From the NCBI RefSeq assembly GCF_019343495.1, contig NZ_CP072552.1, positions 4,403 to 68,402 of the forward strand: a DNA stretch of 64,000 bases, written 5' to 3'. Origin of the DNA: Acinetobacter lwoffii (GTDB taxonomy: Bacteria; Pseudomonadota; Gammaproteobacteria; Pseudomonadales; Moraxellaceae). The notes under the pieces were generated by a model. That model was given only the letters and a program-made list of their open reading frames with translations. It was not told the origin of the DNA and searched no databases. Shown in pieces: positions 34,759 through 43,811 of the stretch. Position numbers and translations under genes: made by a program. Numbering within the stretch: position 1 is the first letter of the stretch; each line of letters opens with the position of its first letter.

Positions 34759-36038
34759 TAGAGAGTTCTTTTCTTCCACCAGATGTACCAGGTCTTATTG
34801 CAGCACTTGCCATCGGCCTGCTCATTGGTTTAGAACGAGGATGGCACGATCGTGAATTGCCCGAGGGCAGCCGAGTAGCAGGCCTACGTACCTTCACATT
34901 GACAGGATTGCTCGGAGGAGTGCTCGGTCATTTACAACCAAACTTCGGGCCTTGGCCGCTGGTCGCGGCCGTATTAGGGCTTTCCTTATTATTAACAGTG
35001 TCCTACGCGCGTACCGCAAAACTTTCCGGTAATCTAAGCGCTACCACGACGATCGCGATGCTGTTGACATTAGTTTTAGGTGCATATGCATCCCATGGTA
35101 ATGTTACTTTAGCATTAACCGCGGCTGTAATCGTCGCTGTATTTTTGGATCTCAAGCCAACCTTACACGGTTGGCTACGCTTGATAGAGCATCGTGAATT
35201 AACCGCATCCCTGCAGTTGCTGGTACTTTCTGTCGTTATATTACCCTACTTACCCAATACGGGTCTGGGACCTTTTGCTGCATTAAATCCTTACCAGTTA
35301 TGGTGGGCAGTGATCCTGATTGCCGGACTCTCTCTGGCAGGTCATTTTGCCATGCGGCTTACCGGTTCACAAAGAGGCATACTCTGGACAGGTCTATTGG
35401 GTGGTTTGGCATCTTCTACAGCTGCAACTGTCGCACTGGCACGCTATACACGCCAGCACCCCGTCATGGTCAGTGCTGCTATTTCTGGAACATTGGCTGC
35501 CTGTGGCATCATGTTTTTTCGTATGGTTGTGCTGATAGGCGTCATTGAGCCAGCATTGCTAAGCACTTTTGGTGGTGCAATGATGATTGCGGGAATCCTT
35601 CTGCTGGGTATGGCATTGTGGAGACAACGCCAAATTACCAGCGCTGAAAACAACGATCGAACAATAGAAGCAATGGCTCCTTTTGATCTTGGGACAGCAT
35701 TCAGCTTCGCTGCTTTCCTGGCTGTCATGGCAGTCTTGGTCCCGGCAGCAAAACAATGGTTGGGCACCAGCGGCATCTTCGTATTATCGACTATTTCTGG
35801 GCTAGCAGACGTAGATGCTATTTTAGTCTCACTTGCCCGCCTGCATAGTACTGAAGGCTTAACAACAAATGTGGCTGCTGTCGCGCTAGGGCTGGCCACA
35901 CTGAGCAACATGTTAAGCAAAGCGACAATTGCATGGATGACAGGGGGGGCACAGTTTGGCCGAGCTATCATATTTGGCTACACAATTGCCATGATAGGTG
36001 CTGGCGTAGCTCTGGCTCTCAGTTTGAGCTTTATGTAA
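34755..36038 (+). CDS. MgtC/SapB plus DUF4010 membrane protein
   Basis: 427 residues, about twelve membrane helices. The N-terminal third matches MgtC/SapB ([36 protein letters not shown]) and the rest the DUF4010 domain ([39 protein letters not shown]). It begins inside the ATPase stop codon (ATGA), so it is translationally coupled to copper export. Its biochemical role is unknown; a place in a copper operon suggests an ion or envelope function supporting the pump. Confidence 0.85.
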   Translation: MIESSFLPPDVPGLIAALAIGLLIGLERGWHDRELPEGSRVAGLRTFTLTGLLGGVLGHLQPNFGPWPLVAAVLGLSLLLTVSYARTAKLSGNLSATTTIAMLLTLVLGAYASHGNVTLALTAAVIVAVFLDLKPTLHGWLRLIEHRELTASLQLLVLSVVILPYLPNTGLGPFAALNPYQLWWAVILIAGLSLAGHFAMRLTGSQRGILWTGLLGGLASSTAATVALARYTRQHPVMVSAAISGTLAACGIMFFRMVVLIGVIEPALLSTFGGAMMIAGILLLGMALWRQRQITSAENNDRTIEAMAPFDLGTAFSFAAFLAVMAVLVPAAKQWLGTSGIFVLSTISGLADVDAILVSLARLHSTEGLTTNVAAVALGLATLSNMLSKATIAWMTGGAQFGRAIIFGYTIAMIGAGVALALSLSFM

Positions 36039-36076
36039 GGTCAACTCGGGTAAATGGAAGATGTTCAAAAAATGAG

Positions 36077-37477
36077 TTAAAATGATTCCCCTTGCATGGA
36101 TTCACTTTGAAAAACAATGGTAAAAATGATTCGACCATTGAGGGATTCAGCCTGGATGGTCGCCCCAAGCATATCAAGAATAGATTTTGTTATCGCGAGC
36201 CCTAAGCCGGTTCCTTCTTCTGTTCTTTGTCTAGATGCATCTGTTCGATAAAATCGATCAAATAACCTGGATAGTTGTTCAGGAGAGATTTCAGGGCCTT
36301 CATTTTCAATTGAAAATATTGTGTTATCTAAATTCTGTTGAAGTTTTATGCGTATTGTAGAATTCTTATTTCCATATTTAACTGCATTAGATAATAGATT
36401 GCTGAGTGCTCGACGTAACATAGCAGGATCACCTTTGACATTTCCAGATCCTGTTTGTTGAAGCGTCATATTTTTTTCGGCAGCTAGCGCATCATAGAAA
36501 TCAAATAAGGCTGTAACTTCTTTAACCAGGTCAATATTCTGTAAGTTCTGTAATTTTAGGCCATGTTCTGCTTTTGCCAAGAAAAGCATATCGGATACCA
36601 TTCGAGCCAAACGTTCTAATTCTTCTAAATTAGAAAATAGTACTTCTTGATAGGTACTGGTATCTCGTTTACGGGCAAGACATACTTGAGTTTGAGTCAT
36701 TAAGTTATTAATCGGTGTTCTAATTTCATGCGCTAAATCAGATGAAAAATCGGAAAGCCTTTCTAAAGCTGATTCTAGTCTGTCGAGCATATCATTGAAG
36801 GCAATTGCTAATGATTTTAGTTCGGTTGGTGTGTGCTCAACTTCTAAACGTTCTGAAAGATGTTGGGCAGAAATGCCTTCTGCGACCTTAGCCATTTTTT
36901 GCACGGGTCTTAAACCTCTCCAGGTTGCAAACCAGCCTAAAAACATTAAACAAATCGTACCGGCTAAACCAATGTAAAAAAGTTGACGCTTAAAATCATT
37001 TAAAAAATGTAGATGTTCAGATGTATCGATCCCCACAATAATGCGTACAGATTGTATTTCAGTATTTTTGTTTATATCCGTGTTGTAGATCATGCCACGA
37101 TAGGTCTTATTCTTAATTTTCCATTTAATCCAAGGGTTATTTGCTGACTTGATTAACTGTTGAGTATTAATGATTGAAGATGCTGAACTAAATAAAATCT
37201 GACCTGCCGGTCGTTCTATTTGGACCATAAGATCATGGTGTCCAACTAAAGCATCTTTCAAATATAGATCAAGTTCTGGAGAATTTTTAGGATGCTGTTG
37301 GAGAAGATTCTGAATAAGCTGGATTTTACCTTCTAATTGGGTACGATCTTGCGTTTCAAAATGATGCATCACTAATTTATGGATGAAAAACCCCATCATA
37401 ATGAGAATGCATATAGTCGATAATGAGAAAATAATACCAATACGAAAACTGATAGATTTGAATAATTTATTATTCAT
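36077..37477 (-). CDS. copS: Copper sensor histidine kinase CopS/CusS
   Basis: 466 residues: two membrane helices ([20 protein letters not shown] near the N-terminus and [20 protein letters not shown] near residue 170) flanking a periplasmic sensor. HAMP, H-box [13 protein letters not shown], and ATP-lid motifs [12 protein letters not shown] and [14 protein letters not shown] follow. It is of the heavy-metal sensor kinase type and autophosphorylates in response to periplasmic copper. It overlaps copR by 8 bp. It is convergent with the MgtC/DUF4010 gene. Confidence 0.92.
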   Translation of the reverse strand: MNNKLFKSISFRIGIIFSLSTICILIMMGFFIHKLVMHHFETQDRTQLEGKIQLIQNLLQQHPKNSPELDLYLKDALVGHHDLMVQIERPAGQILFSSASSIINTQQLIKSANNPWIKWKIKNKTYRGMIYNTDINKNTEIQSVRIIVGIDTSEHLHFLNDFKRQLFYIGLAGTICLMFLGWFATWRGLRPVQKMAKVAEGISAQHLSERLEVEHTPTELKSLAIAFNDMLDRLESALERLSDFSSDLAHEIRTPINNLMTQTQVCLARKRDTSTYQEVLFSNLEELERLARMVSDMLFLAKAEHGLKLQNLQNIDLVKEVTALFDFYDALAAEKNMTLQQTGSGNVKGDPAMLRRALSNLLSNAVKYGNKNSTIRIKLQQNLDNTIFSIENEGPEISPEQLSRLFDRFYRTDASRQRTEEGTGLGLAITKSILDMLGATIQAESLNGRIIFTIVFQSESMQGESF

Positions 37478-38150
37478 CTTCTACCTCTAATACATACCCC
37501 ATTCCTCTAATATTTTGAATTAACTTAGGGGTAAAATTACTATCTACTTTATTTCTTAATCGTTTAATAGCGACTTCAACTACATTTGTATCACTATCAA
37601 AGTTCATATCCCAAATTTGAGATGCAATAAGTGCTCTTGGTAGAATTTCACCTCTTCTACGCATAAAAAGCTCCATAAGAGCAAATTCTTTAGCCGTTAA
37701 ATCAATGCGTTGACCTGCTCGTGTTACCCGACGTTTTCTCAAATCAAGTTCTAAATCAGCAATCTTAATAATATTATTATCTTCTCTTTGTTGCCCTCGT
37801 CTAAGGAGCGTTTTTATTCGAGCTAGAAGCTCTGCAAAAGCAAAAGGCTTAACTAAATAATCATCAGCGCCTAGCTCTAATCCTTTTACTCGATCTTCTA
37901 TCTGATCTCGGGCGGTAAGAAAAAGAATGGGCATTGTTTTACCGCTGCTACGAATATCATTGATAATATTCCAACCATTTAGTCCAGGTAACATCACGTC
38001 TAAAATAATTAAGTCATACTCTTCAGAAAGAGCTTGATGTTTACCCGTTAACCCATCTGTAACCCAGTCCGTAATATAGCCAGCTTCGGATAAACCTTGC
38101 TTGAGATAATCACCAGTTTTTTGTTCATCTTCAACTAATAGTATTCTCAT
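37470..38150 (-). CDS. copR: Copper response regulator CopR/CusR
   Basis: 226 residues, OmpR/PhoB family. The receiver domain has phospho-acceptor Asp51 in [14 protein letters not shown] and the conserved Lys in YLVKPFAF; the C-terminal winged helix has [20 protein letters not shown] and [14 protein letters not shown]. It is divergent from a copper-peptide/copA2/copB2 operon, with a metal-type dyad in the shared intergenic region, so it likely controls both. It is the only metal response regulator in the window and so the best candidate to bind all six ATTACA-N4-TGTnAT sites. Confidence 0.94.
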   Translation of the reverse strand: MRILLVEDEQKTGDYLKQGLSEAGYITDWVTDGLTGKHQALSEEYDLIILDVMLPGLNGWNIINDIRSSGKTMPILFLTARDQIEDRVKGLELGADDYLVKPFAFAELLARIKTLLRRGQQREDNNIIKIADLELDLRKRRVTRAGQRIDLTAKEFALMELFMRRRGEILPRALIASQIWDMNFDSDTNVVEVAIKRLRNKVDSNFTPKLIQNIRGMGYVLEVEDE

Positions 38151-38212
38151 TTCCGAATCCTAAGTCATTCATTAAAACTATAATAACGTTATAAAACATC
38201 TAATCGAGATAG

Positions 38213-38228
38213 ATTACAAAAATGTCAT
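38213..38228. promoter_or_regulatory. CopR-type box between copR and the copA2 operon
   Basis: ATTACAAAAATGTCAT (ATTACA-N4-TGTCAT), 63 bp from copR and 71 bp from the divergent gene. Placement beside the regulator gene anchors the motif to CopR. Confidence 0.75.
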
Positions 38229-38298
38229 TTTCAAGTCACTTAGATGTTCAGTGCTTCACTTTATTGTAGTAGCAAGAAATTAACTTTTAGAGAAACTT

Positions 38299-38595
38299 AT
38301 GAAAACTGTAGTGCGTCGTAGTCTAACAATTTTAATGTGTGCTGGAACTTTAATTGCTGGTACTCAATCTTGGGCAAAAGATGTATCAACCTCAAGTGCC
38401 ACTAAAACGGTAAAAGCACAGAAACCTTGTACAAAACCTTGTAAAATGGAAAAAGATGACAAGACTCAGCAAGATCATAGTCAACATCAGTCTCCTAACT
38501 CATCTGACATGTCAAAAATGGATCATTCTATGATGAATATGGACCATTCTAAAATGGATCATTCAAAGATGAATATGCCTAGTAGCAATAAATAA
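38299..38595 (+). CDS. Exported Met/His copper-binding peptide
   Basis: 98 residues: signal peptide (LTILMCAGTLIAGTQSWA), a KPCTKPCKMEKDD segment and a tail of MDHS, MNMDHSKM repeats. It resembles the linker repeats of CopA and the Met/His peptide at 4483-4821, so periplasmic Cu binding is likely. It is first gene of the CopR-controlled operon, 90 bp before copA2. Confidence 0.75.
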   Translation: MKTVVRRSLTILMCAGTLIAGTQSWAKDVSTSSATKTVKAQKPCTKPCKMEKDDKTQQDHSQHQSPNSSDMSKMDHSMMNMDHSKMDHSKMNMPSSNK

Positions 38596-38684
38596 TTTTA
38601 TAAATAGCGAGAAAGAAGTATTAAAGTTTATACTAAATATTTGCTTTATTACTTCAATCTTGACCTTTCTAAAGGTGAGATAGA

Positions 38685-40508
38685 ATGTCAAATAAGTTAA
38701 GTCATGTACTCTTAATTGGAGTTGGTTTATTTTCATCAACTTGGGTAATGGCGGCAGTTAAAGAATATGATTTAACAATCGCTGAACAAACTGTAAATAT
38801 CACAGGAAAACCGCTAAAGAGAATTACCGTTAATGGTAAATTCGTTGCACCACTTCTTGAATTTGAAGAAGGTGATGAGGCCGTTATCCGTGTTCACAAT
38901 AAGTTAAAAAATCAGGACTCTTCAATCCATTGGCATGGCTTATTATTACCTGGAATTATGGATGGTGTACCTGGATTTAACAAATTTAATGGCATTGCCC
39001 CTAATAAAACTTATGAATATAAGTTTAAAGTCCGCCAAAATGGTACTTATTGGTATCATTCACATAGTAAAGGACAAGAACAAGACGGTTTATATGGTGC
39101 TTTTGTTATTTATCCTAAAGATAAAACTCCACTAACAGCTGCTGAAAAAACCGATAAAGATTACGTTGTTTTGCTTTCTGATTTTCATAATTCAACAAGT
39201 GATCAAATTATGAAAAATCTTAAAAAAGAAGCAGATTACTATCAGAACCGTCGCGAAACAGTATTCGATGTATTAAAACAAGTTAAACGTGATGGATTAA
39301 AGGCAACTTGGCAAGACCGCTCTATGTGGAATCAGATGCGGATGTTGAAAACAGATATGTCCGATGTGACTGGTTATACATTTTTAATGAATGGCAAAAC
39401 ACCTCAGCAAAACTGGACCGGTAACTTCAAAGCTGGTGAAAAAGTTCGCCTTCGTTTTATTAATGCTTCCGCTATGTCATTCTTTGATGTACGCATTCCA
39501 AACCTAAAAATGACTGTAGTCAGTGCTGATGGTCAACCTGTAAAGCCCGTTCCTGTAGATGAGTTCCGTATTGGTACTGCTGAAACCTATGATGTCATTG
39601 TGGAACCAAAACAAGCACATTACCAAATTGAAGCTGAATCTATTGATCGTACCGGTTTTTCAGTGGGAACATTACATGAAGAAAGCAGCCCAGCAGTCAA
39701 ACAAATTGAGATGCCTAAGCCTCGTCCTCGTTCTTTATTGACTATGGAAGATATGGGAATGAATCATGATATGTCATCTATGAAAGATATGAATCACGAT
39801 ATGTCTTCTATGAAAGGTATGGATCATGATATGTCTTCTATGAAAGGCATGAATCACGATATGTCTTCTATGAAAGGTATGGATCATGATATGTCTTCTA
39901 TGAAAGGTATGGATCATGATATGCCGATGAATAGCGCTACTGTTAAGGCGGCTTCAGACAAGAATGATAATACCGTATTTGGATGGGCAAATGCTTCAAC
40001 ACCTGAAGGTAATAAAGCATTGCAATATAGTGATTTGCAATCGTTAGATCCTCAAAAAGACACTCGTGCAGCTGAACGTGAAATAGAGATCCGTCTTGGT
40101 GGAAACATGGAGCGTTATATTTGGACAATAAATGGTAAAAAATTTAATGAAGCCGACCCACTAGTGGTGAAGTATGGTGAACGTATTCGCTTAAAATTTG
40201 TCAATGACAGTATGATGGCTCACCCAATGCACTTACATGGCATGTTTATGCAGCTTGAGAATGGTCAGGATCCAAGCAATATGCCAAACAAACATACGGT
40301 AATTGTTCCACCTGGGAAAACGATAACCACTCTACTCACAGCTGATGAGTTAGGTGAGTGGGCTATTCATTGTCACCTGCTTTACCATATGAGTGCAGGA
40401 ATGATGAATAAACTCATTGTAGCTCAAGTGGAAGATGGTAATTCTACAAAGACTGTTCCTCAGTCCCAAGTAAATGAGAAGGGAGTAAATCCACATGCAA
40501 ATCACTAA
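38685..40508 (+). CDS. copA: Copper resistance multicopper oxidase CopA (copy 2)
   Basis: 607 residues, a close paralogue of copy 1 throughout the cupredoxin domains. The same four ligand motifs are present (SSIHWHGLLLPG, GTYWYHSHSKGQ, HPMHLHGMFMQ, EWAIHCHLLYHMSAGM). It differs mainly in the linker, where copy 2 has repeated MKGMDHDMSS units in place of MDHSKM. The signal peptide ends near VMAA. It ends NPHANH and overlaps copB2 by 14 bp. Codon use is more AT-rich than in copy 1, suggesting separate acquisition rather than recent duplication. Confidence 0.95.
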   Translation: MSNKLSHVLLIGVGLFSSTWVMAAVKEYDLTIAEQTVNITGKPLKRITVNGKFVAPLLEFEEGDEAVIRVHNKLKNQDSSIHWHGLLLPGIMDGVPGFNKFNGIAPNKTYEYKFKVRQNGTYWYHSHSKGQEQDGLYGAFVIYPKDKTPLTAAEKTDKDYVVLLSDFHNSTSDQIMKNLKKEADYYQNRRETVFDVLKQVKRDGLKATWQDRSMWNQMRMLKTDMSDVTGYTFLMNGKTPQQNWTGNFKAGEKVRLRFINASAMSFFDVRIPNLKMTVVSADGQPVKPVPVDEFRIGTAETYDVIVEPKQAHYQIEAESIDRTGFSVGTLHEESSPAVKQIEMPKPRPRSLLTMEDMGMNHDMSSMKDMNHDMSSMKGMDHDMSSMKGMNHDMSSMKGMDHDMSSMKGMDHDMPMNSATVKAASDKNDNTVFGWANASTPEGNKALQYSDLQSLDPQKDTRAAEREIEIRLGGNMERYIWTINGKKFNEADPLVVKYGERIRLKFVNDSMMAHPMHLHGMFMQLENGQDPSNMPNKHTVIVPPGKTITTLLTADELGEWAIHCHLLYHMSAGMMNKLIVAQVEDGNSTKTVPQSQVNEKGVNPHANH

Positions 40509-41415
40509 GAATTTCTTCTCAAAAACAGTCTTATCAATTGCATTAATAAGTATATCAAACTTAACTTTTGCTAATAGCAGCACTTCGGAACAAGAAAGTA
40601 ATATTACAAATGGTATGAGAGTCTTATTACAGGAGTCTGGTGGCTTAAGATATAGCCCCCAAGAATTGTATCCAGAATATTATTCAATGGAAAATGCAAA
40701 TGGGGGAGATAATATTATTTTGACTGCAAGAAAGAGATCAGACGGATCTCACGATGATCATCTTAAAGAACATGGCGGACAAATTTATCAAGTAACAAGA
40801 CTTGAAAATGCATGGATGGTTGATGAAGACGGTAAGGGCAACCTAGGAACAAAGCTTGAAACTTTGATTGGAACAGATGAAAATCGTCTATTTATTGAAG
40901 CCAATTCGGAAAAGTCAGAAAGTAATGATCCAAAATATGCTGTATCAGCACTTTATAGCCGTAACGTAGCCCCATTTTGGGATATACAAGCTGGTGTAAG
41001 ATATAGCGAAGATAAAAATAGCAGCAACAGTGATCGAGTTGATGGTGTTATTGGTGTATTAGGATTAGCTCCTTATTTCTTTGAAACACAAGCATATCTT
41101 TATGGCGGTGAGAATAATTTTTGGGGAGCAAGTTTTGAATTAGAACGTGATTTGCTTTTAACTCAGAAACTTATTACTCAACCTTATATCGAAGCAGATG
41201 TAATATTTAGCGATGATTCTAACTATGCTGCAAAATCAGGTTTATCAGAACTTAAAACTGGTATCAAAACCCGATATGAGATTACTAAGCGAATTAAACC
41301 TTTCATTGATGTTGCTTACCAATATGAAAAAGGACAGAAAGCCACTTCTATGCAAGAGGCAACAGAGTCTGAAAAGGGATGGAAATATGGTGCAGGTATC
41401 GAATTAGTTTTTTAA
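40495..41415 (+). CDS. copB: Copper resistance outer-membrane protein CopB (copy 2)
   Basis: 306 residues. The signal peptide (FFSKTVLSIALISISNLTFA) is followed by a region without the Met/His repeats of copy 1, then the CopB barrel (LKEHGGQIYQVTRLENAW through SEKGWKYGAGIELVF). The barrel aligns along its length with copy 1. A shorter metal-binding N-terminus suggests weaker surface copper sequestration. A hairpin terminator follows 17 bp after the stop. Confidence 0.9.
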   Translation: MQITKNFFSKTVLSIALISISNLTFANSSTSEQESNITNGMRVLLQESGGLRYSPQELYPEYYSMENANGGDNIILTARKRSDGSHDDHLKEHGGQIYQVTRLENAWMVDEDGKGNLGTKLETLIGTDENRLFIEANSEKSESNDPKYAVSALYSRNVAPFWDIQAGVRYSEDKNSSNSDRVDGVIGVLGLAPYFFETQAYLYGGENNFWGASFELERDLLLTQKLITQPYIEADVIFSDDSNYAAKSGLSELKTGIKTRYEITKRIKPFIDVAYQYEKGQKATSMQEATESEKGWKYGAGIELVF

Positions 41416-41432
41416 AATAATATGACTTGGAA

Positions 41433-41464
41433 TCATGAATGGTAGCTTCGGCTACTATTCATGA
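41433..41464 (+). terminator. Hairpin after copB2
   Basis: TCATGAAT-GTAGC / GCTAC-ATTCATGA stem with a TTCG loop; the trailing T-run is weak. Confidence 0.6.
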
Positions 41465-41527
41465 AATTGTTGTCATTTCCTTTCGAATCTGTAAAACTAA
41501 AAAAGCTTAAATTTTGGTCTTATCTCT

Positions 41528-41726
41528 ATGCAGTGGTTAAAAACATGCCTATCGCTGTTTTTATCGTTTGCTATCCTTTTAGTAGGATCGGCTGCTGCTG
41601 CTTCGTCTGTACATAAGCGGTGTTTAATGCCATCTGAACAGATGAAATCCATGCAAATGGAAGCATCTCAAAACCAGGATATGATGCATACCGACTGTAT
41701 GAAAGTTGAAGCAAAGGTCAAAAAAA
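41528..41726 (+). pseudogene. Small exported Met-containing protein truncated by IS6
   Basis: A signal peptide (MQWLKTCLSLFLSFAILLVG, then SAAAASS) and the start of a Met/His region (MPSEQMKSMQMEASQNQDMM) run into the IS at 41727, with the frame ending inside IS sequence. It was probably a further copper-associated periplasmic protein. Confidence 0.65.
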
Positions 41727-42546
41727 GGCACTGTTGCAAATAGAGATTTGAGTCGATGAAGTTCCTTTTTAAAAGTGCTTAGAGACCGAAAACCCTGTTG
41801 ATTAGACACACTTCACCTTGAGGCTGACCATAATAAAATGACGATGCTTGTCCTTTACGTAGTGCACGCATGACTTCAATACCTTTAATTGTGGCATAAG
41901 CCGTCTTCATAGATTTGAATCCTAATGTGGCCCTGATGATCCGCTTTAACTTACCATGATCACATTCAATGACATTATTTTTATACTTAATCTGCCTGTG
42001 CTCAATATCTACTGGACATTTTCCTTCTCGCTTTAACCGTGATAAAGCATGGCCATAGGTCGCTGCTTTATCTGTATTGATGACCCGTGGAATTTGCCAT
42101 TTTTTCACCGTATTGAAGATCTTTCCTAGAAAACTATAGGCTGATTTACTGTTCCGTCTAGCGGAAAGGTAAAAGTCAATCGTATGACCCCGTTGATCAA
42201 CTGCACGATACAGGTAAGTCCATCGCCCCTTCACTTTGATATAAGTCTCATCCATATGCCATGAATGTAAATCTGTAGGATTACGCCAATACCAGCGTAA
42301 CCGTTTTTCCATTTCTGGAGCATAACGCTGAACCCAACGATAAATTGTACTGTGATCCACATTTATGCCTCGTTCAGCGAGCATTTCTTGAAGTTCACGA
42401 TAGCTGATGCCATATTTACAATACCAACGAACAGCCCAAAGAATGATTTCACCTTGAAAGTGCCGACCGTGGAAGGGATTCATCTGCTGTATCTCGAAAT
42501 AAATAAGATATTTAGCTTATCATGTCAGCCTATTTGCAACAGTGCC
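41727..42546 (-). mobile_element. IS6-family insertion sequence, copy 2 (variant)
   Basis: 820 bp with the same GGCACTGTTGCAAATA ends as copies 1 and 3 but a diverged interior. The flanks (CAAAAAAA and TGAAAAAT) do not match, so there is no target duplication. It truncates a gene on its left and the upstream part of the resolvase on its right. Confidence 0.92.
41779..42483 (-). CDS. IS6-family transposase (copy 2)
   Basis: 234 residues. It differs from copies 1 and 3 at scattered positions (for example INVDHSTI against VNVDHTTI, WHMDETYIKVKGRW against WHIDETYVKVNGRW) while keeping the DDE residues. It is thus a related but distinct member of the IS1006/IS1007/IS1008 group. It appears intact. 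Confidence 0.93.
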   Translation of the reverse strand: MNPFHGRHFQGEIILWAVRWYCKYGISYRELQEMLAERGINVDHSTIYRWVQRYAPEMEKRLRWYWRNPTDLHSWHMDETYIKVKGRWTYLYRAVDQRGHTIDFYLSARRNSKSAYSFLGKIFNTVKKWQIPRVINTDKAATYGHALSRLKREGKCPVDIEHRQIKYKNNVIECDHGKLKRIIRATLGFKSMKTAYATIKGIEVMRALRKGQASSFYYGQPQGEVCLINRVFGL

Positions 42547-42553
42547 TGAAAAA

Positions 42554-43120
42554 TTGAAAGGCCAAAAAGTAGGGTATATCCGGGTAAGTTCTGTCGAGCA
42601 AAACACTGGACGTCAACTTGAGGGAATTGAAGTCGACCGGATTTTTGTTGACCGTGCTTCAGGTAAAAATACTGACCGACCTAAATTTCAGGAAATGTTG
42701 AACTATGTCCGGGAAGGGGACAGGGTGATTGTACATTCCATGGATCGTTTTGCGCGAAGCCTGAAAGATTTGGTCACTGAAGTAGATAAACTGGTCAAAC
42801 GAGGGATTGCCATCCAGTTTGTAAAAGAAAATATTACTTTTACGGCCGAATCCACCCCGATGGATAATTTGATGCTGCAATTGATGGGTGCTTTTGCACA
42901 GTTCGAACGTGAGATCATTTTAGAGCGGCAAAAGGAAGGAATAAAACTCGCCTCTGCTCAGGGGAAGTACAAAGGTCGGGTGCATAAACTAAAGCCTGAC
43001 CAAGCTGAAGCTTTACGACAAGCATGGAGGGAAGGGAAGTATCCATCAAAAATGGCATTAGGAAAAGCTTTTGGGATTAGTCGTCAGGCGGTATACCGAT
43101 ATTTACAAGTTAGTGAATAG
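42554..43120 (+). CDS. Serine resolvase/invertase family recombinase (copy 2)
   Basis: Almost identical to the copy at 25143-25709 (differences such as MLQLMGA against MLQMMGA, REGKYPSKMALGKAF against KEGKYPSKMALGQAF). The catalytic RVSS serine and the C-terminal helix-turn-helix are intact. IS6 copy 2 ends eight bases before the TTG start, removing the native promoter and ribosome-binding site, so expression would depend on the IS. Same orientation as copy 1, forming a 0.57-kb direct repeat about 17.4 kb apart. Confidence 0.88.
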   Translation: MKGQKVGYIRVSSVEQNTGRQLEGIEVDRIFVDRASGKNTDRPKFQEMLNYVREGDRVIVHSMDRFARSLKDLVTEVDKLVKRGIAIQFVKENITFTAESTPMDNLMLQLMGAFAQFEREIILERQKEGIKLASAQGKYKGRVHKLKPDQAEALRQAWREGKYPSKMALGKAFGISRQAVYRYLQVSE

Positions 43121-43284
43121 CTTATTGGGATTGGCAACTAAATTTAGTTTAACTTATAAAAATCATGAAACATTGTTCGAATTTTAAGCGTGGAACATAA
43201 ATAATCAATAAAAAGCCGCTCTGGTACCCTATGCCCCACAACGGCTTGATCTAATATACTGAAATTTAATGATAAATATCAAGT

Positions 43285-43312
43285 ATTTCGTATAAGGTGT
43301 ATTATGTTAATT
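43285..43312 (+). other. pdif site 5 (XerC|XerD order)
   Basis: ATTTCGTATAA, spacer GGTGTA, TTATGTTAATT. It is the exact inverse of site 4 over arms and spacer. It opens the ohr module. Confidence 0.93.
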
Positions 43313-43373
43313 TTAGAAAAATTAATTAATTTTCAGAATCATAGTGACTCATATCACCAGATAATAAGATTTC

Positions 43374-43805
43374 TTAAATTTTCTCTGATAACACTTTAAC
43401 CAATGACTTTAATTCTTCTTTTAGTTTATTTAAATTTTCAAGTTGAATACTTTGAGTCAGCTCTTTAGGAATCATTTCTGCGGCAGCTCGTAGCTCTCGA
43501 CCCTTTTCTTTTAATGAAATAAGGACTCTTCTTTCATCATTAGGATCACGTGATCGATTAATAAGTTCAGACTTTTCCATTCTTTTTAGTAAGGGCGTTA
43601 GTGTCCCACTATCCAGGTGTAAAATTTGTCCAAGATCACCCACACTTACACATTCTTTTTCCCATAAAACCAACATCACTAAATATTGAGGATAAGTGAG
43701 TCCGAGAGGTGTAAGAAAAGGGCGATAAGCTTTTACGATTAAATTAGATGCAGCATAAATAGGAAAACATAGTTGCTCATCTAGGCAAAGCTGATTCTTG
43801 GACAT
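43374..43805 (-). CDS. ohrR: Organic-peroxide-sensing MarR regulator OhrR
   Basis: 143 residues, MarR winged-helix protein. The reactive Cys13 (EQLCFPIYAASN) and the Tyr-rich start of the second helix (YRPFLTPLGLTYPQYLVML) are OhrR signatures; the recognition region is LDSGTLTPLLKRMEKSELI. It represses ohr until oxidised by organic hydroperoxides. It lies six bases after ohr in the same direction and both share one pdif module. Confidence 0.9.
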   Translation of the reverse strand: MSKNQLCLDEQLCFPIYAASNLIVKAYRPFLTPLGLTYPQYLVMLVLWEKECVSVGDLGQILHLDSGTLTPLLKRMEKSELINRSRDPNDERRVLISLKEKGRELRAAAEMIPKELTQSIQLENLNKLKEELKSLVKVLSEKI

Positions 43806-43811
43806 AGCTTT

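Noticed and set aside
32489..35971. Several frames inside the ATPase and MgtC/DUF4010 genes
   Set aside because: Other-frame shadows in the more GC-rich part of the island.
43205..43246. Terminator-like AAGCCG / CGGCTT pairing after resolvase copy 2
   Set aside because: Short stem with a loop of about 28 bases; too weak to call.
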